Source: Luteimonas sp. MC1750 (GTDB taxonomy: Bacteria > Pseudomonadota > Gammaproteobacteria > Xanthomonadales > Xanthomonadaceae). From it: a DNA stretch of 64,000 nt. The stretch's first letter is position 1. Each line of letters starts with the position of its first letter. Shown here in pieces: positions 34,428 to 43,770 of the stretch. The notes below the pieces were generated by a model, which was given only the letters and a program-made list of their open reading frames with translations, was not told the DNA's origin and searched no databases. The DNA lies in NCBI RefSeq assembly GCF_016615955.1, contig NZ_CP067113.1, forward strand, positions 682,001 through 746,000, in the 5' to 3' direction. Both the position numbers and the translations under genes were made by a program.

Positions 34428-35636
34428 TCATCCTGCGGCCGGGCGTGCCCGCGGGTGAAGTGCCGCGGCCAGGGCCAGCTGCAGGGGCAGCAGGAGCGCC
34501 ACCCAGTGCGCGTTGCGTTGCGACTGCAGCGGCATCCAGAGCAGGAACGGAGCCAGCACGGCCATGGCCGCCACGGCGACCAGCACCACGCCGAACACCC
34601 GTCCACCCGGACGGCCGCGGGCGATGCGCCATGCGCCCGGGAGGAGAAGCAGGCACAGCGGGTTGAGCAGCAGCAGGTTGTGGTTGGCCCAGCCGAAGCG
34701 GTGCGCGGTGGCGAGCCAGATGTAGAGCATCACCGCGCCGACCAGCGCGCACGCGAACCATGCCGGGACCGCCGCGGCGGCCACCATGCGGGGCCGCGCG
34801 CGCTGCGTCCAGGCGAGGGCCCCAAGGAGCAGGCCGGCGAGCAGCCACGGCCACCAGGCCACGCGCCGCGGCTCCGGTTCGGCGGCCAGGCGGTGCGGCA
34901 GCAGGACCTCCTCGGCGACCACCAGCGGCCGGCCATCGGCGAGCTGCATCTCGCGCAGCGACTGCGCCAGGCGCATCGGCACGAACGCGTCGTCCCAGAG
35001 CGCGTTCGGGCGGTCGGACGCCGGCCCCAGGCCGACGTCGAAGCCCAGCGCCATCAGCCGGTCGGGGCGTGCCAGGCGCACCGCCTCGCTGCGGAAGGTG
35101 TTGCCCTGCGAGCGGCCCTGCAGGCGGCGGGCGAGGGCGCCGTCCAGGGTGGCGTCGATGGCGTCGCGCACCCGGGTCGAGCAGTTGTCGGTGAAGTAAT
35201 CGTAGGTGTAGGTGGCGTTTTCAGGCCGCGCGTTCCAGGCCAGCCGACCGGCGAGGGCGGTGGCGGCGGCGGCGTCCAGGTCGAGCCACTGGATCGAGAC
35301 GCCGCGACCGACGCTGTCGTAGTACGCGAGGTCTTCCGCGAACGGCAGGACGGCCAGGCGATAGCGCATCTCGCCGCGCAGGAAGCGCAGGTGGAAGTCG
35401 GGCTCGGCGGGATCGAAGAAGCCGAAGTTGTACGACAGCGGCGGGCCGGCGGCGGGGTCGTCGACCACGATCGCGTTGTGGCCGAAACGCTCGAAGAAGA
35501 TCTCGCCCGGCTGCATGGTGGCCACGCCGATGCGCGGAGCGGCAACGGCGGGCAGGCAGGCCACGACGAGGAGCAGCAGCACCAGGGCGGCGATCCGGCG
35601 GGCGATGCGTCTGCCAGGCGCGCGCACGCCGGTCAC
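34428..35636 (-). CDS. DUF4105 (Lnb N-terminal domain) membrane protein, putative lipoprotein N-acyltransferase
   Basis: A 402-residue protein. A signal/anchor (residues 14-33) precedes a periplasmic DUF4105 domain to about residue 245, carrying H53 in FGHNAIVV and C152 in TDNCSTRVRDAID, the conserved His/Cys pair expected to act in catalysis. Five hydrophobic segments follow (about 255-395). DUF4105 is the N-terminal domain of Lnb, the lipoprotein N-acyltransferase described in Bacteroides. The gene directly follows corC, the place of lnt in E. coli, supporting that role by context. The start is a GTG; another GTG three codons on is possible. Function is inferred. Confidence 0.72.
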   Translation of the reverse strand: MTGVRAPGRRIARRIAALVLLLLVVACLPAVAAPRIGVATMQPGEIFFERFGHNAIVVDDPAAGPPLSYNFGFFDPAEPDFHLRFLRGEMRYRLAVLPFAEDLAYYDSVGRGVSIQWLDLDAAAATALAGRLAWNARPENATYTYDYFTDNCSTRVRDAIDATLDGALARRLQGRSQGNTFRSEAVRLARPDRLMALGFDVGLGPASDRPNALWDDAFVPMRLAQSLREMQLADGRPLVVAEEVLLPHRLAAEPEPRRVAWWPWLLAGLLLGALAWTQRARPRMVAAAAVPAWFACALVGAVMLYIWLATAHRFGWANHNLLLLNPLCLLLLPGAWRIARGRPGGRVFGVVLVAVAAMAVLAPFLLWMPLQSQRNAHWVALLLPLQLALAAALHPRARPAAG

Positions 35637-35648
35637 CGCGCGCGGCGC

Positions 35649-36515
35649 TCAGTCGCCATGGATCGACAGGTGCAGCGCGTGCAGGCGGCGCGCGTCGGCG
35701 CTGGCGACGCGGAAGCTGAAGCGACCCAGCGTCAGCTCCTCGCCGGCTTCGGGCAGGTGCCCGATCGCGGCCGTGATCAGTCCGCCGATGGTGTCGTACT
35801 CGTCGTCGTCGAAATCGGCGCCGAAGCGCTCGTTGAAGTCGTCGATCGGGGTCAGGGCGTCGACGACGTACTGGCCGTCCGCCTGCGCCGCGATCAGCGC
35901 TTCGGGGTTCAGCGCCTCGTCGTGCTCGTCGTCGATCTCGCCGACGATCTCCTCCAGCACGTCCTCGATCGTGATCACCCCGGCCACGCCGCCGTACTCG
36001 TCGATCACGATCGCCATGTGGTTGCGCGACTGCCGGAACTCGCGCAGCAGCACGTTGAGCTTCTTCGATTCCGGGATCAGCACCGCCGGGCGCAGCAGCT
36101 CGCGCACCGTGCCGGGGCCGTTGTCGGCCACCACGCCGCGCAGCAGGTCCTTGGCCAGCAGGATGCCGAGGATCTCGTCCTTGTCCTCGCCGTGCACCGG
36201 GAAGCGCGAGTGGCCGGACTCGACCACCTGCTTCATGAGGTCGATGAAGCGCGCCTCCACGGGCAGCGAGACCATCTGCGAGCGCGGCACCATGACATCG
36301 CCCACGGTCATGTCGGAGACCGCAATCGCGCCCTCCATCATCCGCAGGGTGTCGGCCCCGATCAGGTCGTCGGCCTGGGCGTCGCGCAGCAGCTCCACCA
36401 GGTCATCGCGGGTGCTGGGCTCGCCGGTGATCGCCGAGCTCAGGCGTTCGAGCCAGCTGCGCCGGCGTTCCGGAGCGTCCGGCGCGGCGCTGTGACTACT
36501 GTCGTCTTCGGGCAT
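35649..36515 (-). CDS. corC: CorC/YbeX family CBS-domain protein
   Basis: A 288-residue cytoplasmic protein. The N-terminal region is short and has no DUF21 membrane domain, as in YbeX/CorC. It is followed by two CBS domains (about residues 65-190: VGDVMVPRSQMVSL ... IDEYGGVAGVITIEDVLEEIVGEI) and a C-terminal transporter-associated domain (from GQYVVDALTPIDDFNERFG). It is associated with magnesium/cobalt resistance and, in E. coli, with ribosome and membrane homeostasis. The DUF4105 gene starts 12 bases downstream. Confidence 0.94.
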   Translation of the reverse strand: MPEDDSSHSAAPDAPERRRSWLERLSSAITGEPSTRDDLVELLRDAQADDLIGADTLRMMEGAIAVSDMTVGDVMVPRSQMVSLPVEARFIDLMKQVVESGHSRFPVHGEDKDEILGILLAKDLLRGVVADNGPGTVRELLRPAVLIPESKKLNVLLREFRQSRNHMAIVIDEYGGVAGVITIEDVLEEIVGEIDDEHDEALNPEALIAAQADGQYVVDALTPIDDFNERFGADFDDDEYDTIGGLITAAIGHLPEAGEELTLGRFSFRVASADARRLHALHLSIHGD

Positions 36516-36755
36516 TGCGGTCTGGTCAGCGCCCCGCGTGGGGCGACCGGGGAAGTTTACCCCGCGGCCGGCTACCCCGCTGCGAAGGCGCGCCCGACGC
36601 GATCGCTGGGATTTCCCGACCCGCGGGCGGGTGTCCGCCCGTGGCCGAGGCGCGCCGCAGGCCGGTCGCGCGGTTCCCGGCGCGGCGGCAGGCTGGGAAC
36701 CGGTCGCAGGACGCGGCTCCGCGGCATCCGCCGCGCACATCCAGGAGGAATCCCG

Positions 36756-37268
36756 ATGCCCCGCAAGCCCCGCAATCACAACCCGTTCCCCACCCTGCTC
36801 CTGCCCGTGCTGCTGCTGGGCGCGGGGCTGGGGCCCGCCGGCGCCGAGGCCGCTCCGCGCCGGGCAACCTATGTCGACGCGTCCTCCTACCTGCAGGACG
36901 AGGTGGATTTCGAAGCCTGGTTCACCCTGCGCCGCCAGTTGCGGCTGAATTTCGACGCCATCTGCGGAGACACCTTCTGCGAGGGCGATTACACCAACAT
37001 CCAGGCCCTGCGCTTCGTCTGCTCGGTGCAGCGCCTCACCGGCCGCGTCGGAGAGTGCGCCTGGAGCTTCGCAGCCAGCGAGGAGTCCGTGGATCCGGCG
37101 CGCGGACGCATCGGCCTGGATGCGCCGGCCTGGCTCTGCCGCTCGCCGCTGGCGCCCGGGACCACGATCGAAGCCCTGCTCGACGCGCTGCAGGGCGAGG
37201 AGCCGCTGTATGCCGCGCTCCCCGGGACGGCGCTGACGCTTTACGACGGCCTGGTCGACTGCCTCTGA
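36756..37268 (+). CDS. Secreted hypothetical protein with six cysteines
   Basis: A 170-residue protein with a signal peptide (cut about AEA|AP). The mature part has six cysteines (CGDTFCEGDY, VCSVQ, GECAW, WLCRS, DCL), probably forming disulfides in the periplasm. AGGAGGAA precedes the ATG at good distance, so it is a real gene although no family was recognised. It lies opposite to the surrounding operon, between ybeY and corC. The 240 bases upstream are GC-rich with small hairpins and no gene. Confidence 0.75.
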   Translation: MPRKPRNHNPFPTLLLPVLLLGAGLGPAGAEAAPRRATYVDASSYLQDEVDFEAWFTLRRQLRLNFDAICGDTFCEGDYTNIQALRFVCSVQRLTGRVGECAWSFAASEESVDPARGRIGLDAPAWLCRSPLAPGTTIEALLDALQGEEPLYAALPGTALTLYDGLVDCL

Positions 37269-37293
37269 CCGGCACATGCCGGAGCGGGAAGCC

Positions 37294-37776
37294 TCAGCCT
37301 TCGCGGTAGGGATCGCCGATGCCGAGCCCGGCCAGGATCTCCCGCTCCAGCTGCTCCATGGCTTCGGCCTCGATGTCGTTGCCGTGGTCCCAACCGAGCA
37401 GGTGCAGGGTGCCGTGGACGGTGAGGTGGGCATAGTGGGCCGCGAGCGGCTTCGCCTGCTCCTGCGCCTCGCGGGCGACCACCGGCGCGCAGAGCACCAG
37501 GTCGCCCAGGAGCGGCAGGCGGACGCCCTCGGGCAGTCCTTCCGGCAGGTCGGCGGGAAAGCTCAGGACATTGGTGGCGTAGTCGCGGCCGCGGTAGTGC
37601 CGGTTGAGCGCGCGGCCTTCCTTTTCGTCGACCAGGCGGATCGCGAGGTCCGCCTCGCGGATCCGTCCGGACAGCGCCGCGGCCACCCATTTGCGGAAGC
37701 TGACCGCGGCCGGGATTCCGGCGCGCGGCAGCGCATAGCCGACGGAGACGTCGAGACGGACGGGACCCTGGGTCAT
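37294..37776 (-). CDS. ybeY: YbeY endoribonuclease (rRNA maturation factor)
   Basis: A 160-residue zinc-dependent endoribonuclease of the UPF0054 family, acting in 16S rRNA 3'-end maturation and ribosome quality control. The zinc-binding H-x3-H-x5-H motif is intact ([11 protein letters not shown], preceded by HLTV). NVLSFP and GDLVLC are further family blocks. It starts 10 bases past the phoH stop. Confidence 0.95.
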   Translation of the reverse strand: MTQGPVRLDVSVGYALPRAGIPAAVSFRKWVAAALSGRIREADLAIRLVDEKEGRALNRHYRGRDYATNVLSFPADLPEGLPEGVRLPLLGDLVLCAPVVAREAQEQAKPLAAHYAHLTVHGTLHLLGWDHGNDIEAEAMEQLEREILAGLGIGDPYREG

Positions 37777-37786
37777 GCCTCCCAGT

Positions 37787-38803
37787 CTACGCCGGACCTG
37801 TCGAAGCGTCCTCCGCGTCGCGGCGGTCGTAGGCGTTGACGATCCTGGCCACCAGCGGGTGGCGCACCACGTCGCGCGATTCGAAGAAGGTGAAGCTCAC
37901 GCCGTCGACGTCGCGCAGCACCTCGAGCGCGTCGCGCAGGCCGGACTTCATCGACTTCGGCAGGTCGATCTGGGTGAGGTCGCCAGTGACGACCGCCGTG
38001 CTGCCGAAGCCCAGGCGGGTCAGAAACATCTTCATCTGTTCGATGGTGGTGTTCTGCGCCTCGTCGAGGATCACGTAGGCGTCGTTGAGCGTGCGTCCGC
38101 GCATGTAGGCCAGCGGCGCGATCTCGATGACGTTCTTCTCCAGCAGCTTCAGCACCTTCTCCACGCCGAGCATCTCGTACAGCGCGTCGTAGAGCGGACG
38201 CAGATAGGGATCGACCTTCTGCGACAGGTCGCCCGGCAGGAACCCGAGTTTCTCGCCGGCCTCGACCGCCGGGCGCACCAGCACCAGGCGCTGTACGCGC
38301 GACTCGTTCAGGGCCTCCACGGCGCTGGCCACCGCCAGGAAGGTCTTGCCGGTACCGGCCGGGCCGATGCCGAAGTTGATGTCGTGGGTCGCGATCGCGT
38401 GCAGGTACTTCTGCTGGTTCGGGCCGCGGCCGCGGATGGTGCCGCGCTTGACGCGGATCGCGACCGTCTGCGGCACGAAGTCGGCGTCGTCGCGGCCCGC
38501 GGCCGCTCCGTCGGCAGTGTCGGACTGCACGACCCGCGAAGCATTCACCCGCAGGTTGATCGCATGCGCGTCGAATGTTTCGCTGGCGGACTCCTCGTAG
38601 AGGTCGCGGAGCAGGCGCTCCGCTTCGTCGACGCGATCGCCGTCGTCGCCACTGACGCGGAAGATGTTGCCGCGGTTGGCGATCTCGACGCCGAGCGCCA
38701 GTTCGATCTGGCGCAGATGGGCGTCGAAGGGCCCGCCGAGGTTGGCGAGCCGCTCGGTGTCCGCGGGTTCGAGGGTGAAATCACGCTGGTGGGAATTGGG
38801 CAT
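37787..38803 (-). CDS. phoH: PhoH-like ATPase (YbeZ)
   Basis: A 338-residue PhoH-family P-loop ATPase. It has the Walker [29 protein letters not shown] and the Walker [10 protein letters not shown]. The N-terminal 100 residues resemble a KH-like RNA-binding region. YbeZ is a partner of YbeY in rRNA processing. First gene of the phoH-ybeY set, with corC and the DUF4105 gene further downstream after an opposing gene. Confidence 0.95.
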   Translation of the reverse strand: MPNSHQRDFTLEPADTERLANLGGPFDAHLRQIELALGVEIANRGNIFRVSGDDGDRVDEAERLLRDLYEESASETFDAHAINLRVNASRVVQSDTADGAAAGRDDADFVPQTVAIRVKRGTIRGRGPNQQKYLHAIATHDINFGIGPAGTGKTFLAVASAVEALNESRVQRLVLVRPAVEAGEKLGFLPGDLSQKVDPYLRPLYDALYEMLGVEKVLKLLEKNVIEIAPLAYMRGRTLNDAYVILDEAQNTTIEQMKMFLTRLGFGSTAVVTGDLTQIDLPKSMKSGLRDALEVLRDVDGVSFTFFESRDVVRHPLVARIVNAYDRRDAEDASTGPA

Positions 38804-38869
38804 GCGGCAAGGGTAGCGCGCCCACGGCGATGCGCGTGCACGTGGCCTCGACGCCGGCCACGGCGTTCG

Positions 38870-39109
38870 TCAGTCCTGTCTGCGGTGGCCTGCGCGCAGC
38901 CCGCGCATCAGCAGCGCGAGCCCCGTGGCGCCAAGCAACAGCGCGCCCCCGAACCAGATCCAGCCAACGGCGCCTGCGCTGCCGGCGTCGCGCACCAGGT
39001 AGAGCCAGGCGCGGGCCAGGCCCAGGGCCGCGAGGCCACAGAGCCAGAGGCCGAGCGGGTCTAAGCGGCGCCTGGCGCGCATGGCGGAAGGGGGCGGGTC
39101 CTGGGCCAT
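38870..39109 (-). CDS. Small two-helix membrane protein
   Basis: A 79-residue predicted protein with two hydrophobic segments (about residues 19-38 and 48-68) flanked by arginine-rich ends. It lies directly downstream of miaB on the same strand with a 12-base gap. No family was recognised. An internal ATG (MRARRRLDP) is an alternative start. Support comes from the plausible membrane topology and position only. Confidence 0.5.
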   Translation of the reverse strand: MAQDPPPSAMRARRRLDPLGLWLCGLAALGLARAWLYLVRDAGSAGAVGWIWFGGALLLGATGLALLMRGLRAGHRRQD

Positions 39110-39120
39110 GCCGCCCGTAC

Positions 39121-40572
39121 TCAGCCGGTGACGGGCGCGTCGGTCGTCGCCAGGCGTCCGCGCAGCGAGTTGCTGAGCGCGCCGGTGACCAGCACGTCCA
39201 CGAACTGGCCGACCAGGCCTGGCGACCCGGCGAAATTCACCGACCGCATGTTCTCGGTCTTGCCCGTGAGTTCGGCGGGATCCCTGCGCGAGGGTCCGGT
39301 CACCAGCACCTTCTGCACGCTGCCGACCATCGCCTGCGAAATCCCCGCGGCGTGGGCGTTGATCTGCGCCTGCAGCCGCGCCAGCCGGGCATGCTTGGCC
39401 TCGCTGGACACGCTGTCCTCGAGGTCGGCGGCCGGGGTGCCCGGTCGGCGCGAGTAGATGAAGGAGAACGACTGGTCGAAGCCCACGTCCTCGATCAGCT
39501 TCATCGTCTTCTCGAAGTCGGCGTCGGTCTCGCCGGGGAAGCCGACGATGAAGTCCGAGGAGATCGAGATGTCGGGACGCACCGCGCGCAGCTTGCGGAT
39601 CTTCTGCTTGAACTCCAGCGCCGTGTAGCCGCGCTTCATCGCCGACAGGATGCGGTCCGAGCCCGACTGCACCGGCAGGTGCAGGTAGTTGGCCAGCTGC
39701 GGCACGTCGCGGTAGGCCTCGACCAGCGAGTCCGAGAACTCCAGCGGATGCGAGGTGGTGAAGCGGATGCGGTCGATGCCGTCGATCTCGGCGATGGTGC
39801 GGATCAGCAGGCCGAGGTCGGCGAACGGCAGCCCGCCGTCCGTCGCTCCGTCGCCTTCCCGGCCGTCTTCGCCAGCCCCGGCAGCGGGCATCGGCCCGCG
39901 GTAGGCGTTGACGTTCTGCCCCAGCAGGTTCACCTCGCGCACGCCCTGGGCGGCGAGCTGCATCACCTCCACAAGGACGTCCTCGAACGGGCGGCTGACC
40001 TCCTCGCCGCGGGTGTAGGGCACCACGCAGAACGAGCAGTACTTGCTGCAGCCTTCCATGATCGAGACGAAGGCGCTCGGCCCTTCCGCGCGCGGCTCCG
40101 GAAGCCGGTCGAACTTCTCGATCTCGGGGAAGCTGATGTCGACCTGGGGCCGCCCGGTCTCGCGCCGGCCCCGCAGGAGCTCGGGCAGCCGGTGCAGGGT
40201 CTGCGGCCCGAAGACCAGGTCCACGTAGGGCGCGCGCTTCACGATCGCTTGGCCCTCCTGGCTGGCCACGCATCCGCCGACGCCGATCAGCACCGGGCGC
40301 CCGCCCTGCTTCAGGGCCTTCCAGCGACCGAGCTGGCTGAAGACCTTTTCCTGGGCTTTTTCGCGGATCGAGCAGGTATTGACCAGGATCACGTCGGCTT
40401 CTTCGACTTTCGTCGTCAGCTCCAGTCCATCCGACTCGGCCAGGACATCGGCCATCCGCGCCGAGTCGTACTCGTTCATCTGGCAGCCGTGGGTCTGGAT
40501 GAACAGCTTGCCGCGGCGCGTCGGGGCGGCGGCGTCGGGCGCCGGGCGCGCGAGGATGGTGTCGTCGGTCAT
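39121..40572 (-). CDS. miaB: tRNA-2-methylthio-N6-dimethylallyladenosine synthase
   Basis: A 483-residue radical-SAM methylthiotransferase modifying A37 of tRNAs reading UNN codons. The N-terminal MTTase domain has [24 protein letters not shown] and GVGGCVAS with the auxiliary-cluster cysteines. The radical-SAM motif CSKYCSFC and a C-terminal TRAM domain follow. A short Gly/Asp/Glu-rich insertion ([18 protein letters not shown]) lies after NAYRG, between the radical-SAM motif and FADLG, and is unlike the compact family consensus. Confidence 0.96.
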   Translation of the reverse strand: MTDDTILARPAPDAAAPTRRGKLFIQTHGCQMNEYDSARMADVLAESDGLELTTKVEEADVILVNTCSIREKAQEKVFSQLGRWKALKQGGRPVLIGVGGCVASQEGQAIVKRAPYVDLVFGPQTLHRLPELLRGRRETGRPQVDISFPEIEKFDRLPEPRAEGPSAFVSIMEGCSKYCSFCVVPYTRGEEVSRPFEDVLVEVMQLAAQGVREVNLLGQNVNAYRGPMPAAGAGEDGREGDGATDGGLPFADLGLLIRTIAEIDGIDRIRFTTSHPLEFSDSLVEAYRDVPQLANYLHLPVQSGSDRILSAMKRGYTALEFKQKIRKLRAVRPDISISSDFIVGFPGETDADFEKTMKLIEDVGFDQSFSFIYSRRPGTPAADLEDSVSSEAKHARLARLQAQINAHAAGISQAMVGSVQKVLVTGPSRRDPAELTGKTENMRSVNFAGSPGLVGQFVDVLVTGALSNSLRGRLATTDAPVTG

Positions 40573-40756
40573 GGCGGTTCCGGGGCACGGCGGTGAGTCC
40601 GGGCCGGAGGGGTGGGGATGGCCGAGCAGTGTAAACCCGGGGCCCGGCGCTGGCCGCGGAGGGGACGGGCCGGCGTTTCCTTGGGCGTGGTCACGGTTCC
40701 GGGCCTTGGCAAGGCCGCCCCAAGATAGGAGACTGCGCGCGAATGGAGGGGCGGGG

Positions 40757-41731
40757 ATGACACGCTACGGGATACTGGGTCTCGCCTGGACGGCGATGAT
40801 CGGCCTGGCCTGCGCGGCTGCGGCCGGCCCCGCCGTGGCCGGCACCATCTACCGCTGCGAAACCGGCGACGGCGTGACCAGCTATGTCAGCCGGCGCATC
40901 AGCGGCGCGACCTGCGCGGTCGCCACCACCTACCGTCCCAGCCGACCCTCGCGCCCGAGCCAGCCCTCGACCACGCCGGGCGCGGTCGGCGGCGCGACGG
41001 CATCGACGGCCGTCGCCGGCTCGCCGGCTTCAATCAACACCAACGCGCCTGCCACCTTCATGGGCGCGGGCGGCGCGGCTCCGGCGGCGTCCACGGGCGG
41101 GGTCTCGACCACCCAGGTGCCGTCGGCCCCGTCGTCCAACGCCGGTTCGCGCCGGCTGGTCCAGGGGCAGGTGTACTCCTATGTCAAGGATGGCGTGCGC
41201 CACTACACCAGCCGCAAGCCGGCGGGCGGCGGCGGTGCCGGCGCGGTCCGCACCATCCGCTACAGCTTCTTCGAGACCTGCTATGCCTGCGGCTCGCCCG
41301 GCCTGAACTTCTCCAACGTCCGGCTCAACACCGCGGCCTACGACGCCGAGGTCAAGGCCGCGTCGCAGGAGTTCGGGGTCGAGGAAGCGATCATCCGCGC
41401 GATCATGCACGCCGAGTCCGCGTTCAACCCCAACGCCCTGTCCCGCGTCGGTGCCCAGGGCCTGATGCAGCTGATGCCGGCGACCGCCGACCGTTTCGGC
41501 GTGGTCAACGCCTTCGACCCGGCGCAGAACATCCGCGGCGGCGTCCGCTACCTGGCCTGGCTGCTCAAGCGCTTCAACGGCGACCTGACGCTGGCCGCGG
41601 CCGGCTACAACGCGGGCGAGGGTGCCGTGGACCGCCACAAGGGCGTGCCCCCGTACAACGAAACCCGGCGCTATGTCGAGCGCGTGGGCGTCCTGGCCGA
41701 CCGTTATCGGGCCAATCTGGCGGCGAACTGA
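40757..41731 (+). CDS. Exported lytic transglycosylase with DUF4124-like N-terminus
   Basis: A 324-residue exported protein. After the signal peptide (cut about AVA|GT), residues 30-55 resemble the DUF4124 motif ([17 protein letters not shown]). A Ser/Pro/Ala-rich linker follows to about residue 135, then a second such motif ([16 protein letters not shown]). The SLT domain ends the protein, with catalytic E220 in [25 protein letters not shown] and YNAGEGAV. It probably cleaves peptidoglycan glycan strands in the periplasm. The gene is monocistronic. Confidence 0.9.
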   Translation: MTRYGILGLAWTAMIGLACAAAAGPAVAGTIYRCETGDGVTSYVSRRISGATCAVATTYRPSRPSRPSQPSTTPGAVGGATASTAVAGSPASINTNAPATFMGAGGAAPAASTGGVSTTQVPSAPSSNAGSRRLVQGQVYSYVKDGVRHYTSRKPAGGGGAGAVRTIRYSFFETCYACGSPGLNFSNVRLNTAAYDAEVKAASQEFGVEEAIIRAIMHAESAFNPNALSRVGAQGLMQLMPATADRFGVVNAFDPAQNIRGGVRYLAWLLKRFNGDLTLAAAGYNAGEGAVDRHKGVPPYNETRRYVERVGVLADRYRANLAAN

Positions 41732-41752
41732 GCCTTCGCGGGGCAACCGACG

Positions 41753-41782
41753 TTGTCCCCTGAATCGGCGTTCCGCTACACT
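41753..41782 (+). promoter_or_regulatory. Putative sigma-70 promoter of petABC
   Basis: TTGTCC (41753-41758) and TACACT (41777-41782) are 18 bases apart and about 90 bases upstream of the petA start, in the only non-coding gap before the operon. Called by eye. Confidence 0.4.
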
Positions 41783-41871
41783 TCATTGTCTTTGCGACGC
41801 CCTCCGGCAACGGGGGCCGCGTGCGCGGCAGCCAGTACACACAAGCGACCGTAGGTTTTTTCGGAGTGGCG

Positions 41872-42507
41872 ATGGGCAACGAAGGGGTTATGGATCCTGT
41901 CGAGGGGGGTACGGTCGACCACGGTCGCCGCCGCTTCCTGACAGCCACGACGGCGGTGGTCGGCGCAGCAGGCGTCGGCGTGGCCGCGGTTCCGTTCATC
42001 AAGAGCTGGTTCCCCAGCCAGCGCGCCCAGCTTGCCGGCGCGCCGGTGACCGCCGACATCAGCGCACTCGCCGAAGGCGAGCGCCTGATGCTCGAGTGGC
42101 GCGGCCAGCCGATCTGGATCGTGAAGCGCTCGCGGGCCATCCTGCAGGCGCTGCCGACGCTGGACGACCAGCTGCGCGACCCGAAGTCGGAGAATCCCGA
42201 GCAGCAGCCGGAGTACGTCCGCGAGGCCAACCCGGAGCTGCGCTCGCTGAAGCCCGAGATCTCGGTGCTGGTCGGCCTGTGCACCCATCTCGGCTGCTCG
42301 CCGGAAATGGTCGCCGAGATCCGCCCGGCCCCGTTCGACGCCAACTGGAAGGGCGGCTACTTCTGCCCCTGCCACAAGTCGAAGTTCGACATGGCCGGCC
42401 GCGTCTACCAGGGCGTCCCGGCGCCGACCAACCTCGTGGTGCCGCCGCACCATTTCGTCGACGACAACACCATCGTCATCGGCGTCGATCCGCAGGGGGC
42501 CGCGTAA
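41872..42507 (+). CDS. petA: Ubiquinol-cytochrome c reductase Rieske iron-sulfur subunit
   Basis: A 211-residue Rieske protein of the cytochrome bc1 complex. The N-terminal anchor has a Tat-like GRRRFLTATT signal. The 2Fe-2S ligands are in CTHLGC (C137, H139) and CPCH (C165, H168), with C142 and C167 for the disulfide. The ATG at 41872 has GGAG 8 bases upstream; a GTG at 41821 and an ATG at 41890 are alternatives. First gene of petABC, 3 bases before petB. Confidence 0.95.
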   Translation: MGNEGVMDPVEGGTVDHGRRRFLTATTAVVGAAGVGVAAVPFIKSWFPSQRAQLAGAPVTADISALAEGERLMLEWRGQPIWIVKRSRAILQALPTLDDQLRDPKSENPEQQPEYVREANPELRSLKPEISVLVGLCTHLGCSPEMVAEIRPAPFDANWKGGYFCPCHKSKFDMAGRVYQGVPAPTNLVVPPHHFVDDNTIVIGVDPQGAA

Positions 42508-42510
42508 GCC

Positions 42511-43770
42511 ATGTCGAACGTGATCACGCGTACCGCCAACAACGTGATGGACTGGGTCAACGAGCGTGCGCCCGGCATGATGCCGATGTACCGCAAGCAC
42601 ATGACCGAGTACTACGCGCCGAAGAACTTCAACTTCTGGTACTACATGGGCTCGCTGGCCATGCTGGTGCTGGTCAACCAGATCGTCACCGGCATCTTCC
42701 TGACGATGCACTACAAGCCGAGCGCGGCCGAGGCCTTCTCCTCGGTCGAGTACATCATGCGCGACGTGGAGTGGGGCTGGCTGATCCGCTACATGCACTC
42801 CACCGGCGCCTCGCTGTTCTTCATCGTCGTCTACCTGCACATGTTCCGCGGGCTGATGTACGGCAGCTACCAGAAGCCGCGCGAGCTGGTGTGGATCCTG
42901 GGCATGCTGATCTACCTGGTGCTGATGGCCGAGGCCTTCCTGGGCTACGTGCTGCCCTGGGGCCAGATGTCGTTCTGGGGCGCCAAGGTGATCATCTCGC
43001 TGTTCGGCGCGATCCCGGTGATCGGCGGCGGCCTGGTCGAGTGGATCATGGGCGACTACCTGCCGTCCGACGCCACGCTCAACCGCTTCTTCGCCCTGCA
43101 CGTGATCGCGCTGCCGCTGGTGCTGCTGCTGCTGGTCGTGCTGCACCTGGGCGCGCTGCACGAGGTCGGGTCGAACAACCCCGACGGCGTCGACATCAAG
43201 AAGGGTCCGAAGGGCAACCGCTGGGACGCGAACAAGCCGGCCGACGGCATTCCGTTCCATCCCTACTACACGGTCAAGGACCTGGTGGGCGTGGGCTTCT
43301 TCCTGATGATCGCGGCCTTCATCATCTTCTTCGCACCGGCTTTCGGTGGCTGGTTCCTGGAACATGACAACTTCACCGAGGCCAACCGCCTGGTGACGCC
43401 GGAGCACATCAAGCCGGTCTGGTACTACACGCCGTACTACGCGATGTTGCGCGTGGTGCCGGACAAGCTCGGCGGCGTGCTGGTGATGTTCGGCGCGATC
43501 GCGATCCTGTTCCTGGTGCCGTGGCTGGATCGCGCGAAGGTGCGCTCCTACCGCTACCGCGGCTGGATGTCGAAGCTGCTGCTGGGCCTGTTCGCGATCA
43601 GCTTCATCTGGCTCGGCAAGATCGGCGCCGGCCCGGGTACCGACCCGGTCGAGACCATCGTCGGCCGCGTCCTGACCTTCTTCTACTTCGCCTTCTTCAT
43701 CACCATGCCGCTGTGGACCAAGATCGACTCCACCAAGCCGGTCCCGGAGCGGGTGACGACGCATGACTAA
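42511..43770 (+). CDS. petB: Cytochrome b subunit of the bc1 complex
   Basis: A 419-residue multi-pass membrane protein that binds haems bL and bH. The histidine pairs lie in MHSTGASLFFIVVYLH and in FALHVIALPLVLLLLVVLH. The quinol-oxidation (Qo) motif is P302-V-W-Y rather than the common PEWY, a known variant. An extended C-terminus carries further helices. petB overlaps petC by 8 bases. Confidence 0.97.
   Translation: MSNVITRTANNVMDWVNERAPGMMPMYRKHMTEYYAPKNFNFWYYMGSLAMLVLVNQIVTGIFLTMHYKPSAAEAFSSVEYIMRDVEWGWLIRYMHSTGASLFFIVVYLHMFRGLMYGSYQKPRELVWILGMLIYLVLMAEAFLGYVLPWGQMSFWGAKVIISLFGAIPVIGGGLVEWIMGDYLPSDATLNRFFALHVIALPLVLLLLVVLHLGALHEVGSNNPDGVDIKKGPKGNRWDANKPADGIPFHPYYTVKDLVGVGFFLMIAAFIIFFAPAFGGWFLEHDNFTEANRLVTPEHIKPVWYYTPYYAMLRVVPDKLGGVLVMFGAIAILFLVPWLDRAKVRSYRYRGWMSKLLLGLFAISFIWLGKIGAGPGTDPVETIVGRVLTFFYFAFFITMPLWTKIDSTKPVPERVTTHD

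Noticed and set aside
36624..36641. GGGCGG-GTGT-CCGCCC hairpin in the gap before the secreted six-cysteine gene
   Set aside because: It has no T run and does not follow a gene end in either direction; it is expected by chance in GC-rich sequence.
41821..41871. GTG start adding 17 residues to the Rieske protein
   Set aside because: The ATG at 41872 has a GGAG ribosome site and leaves a normal Tat-type N-terminus.
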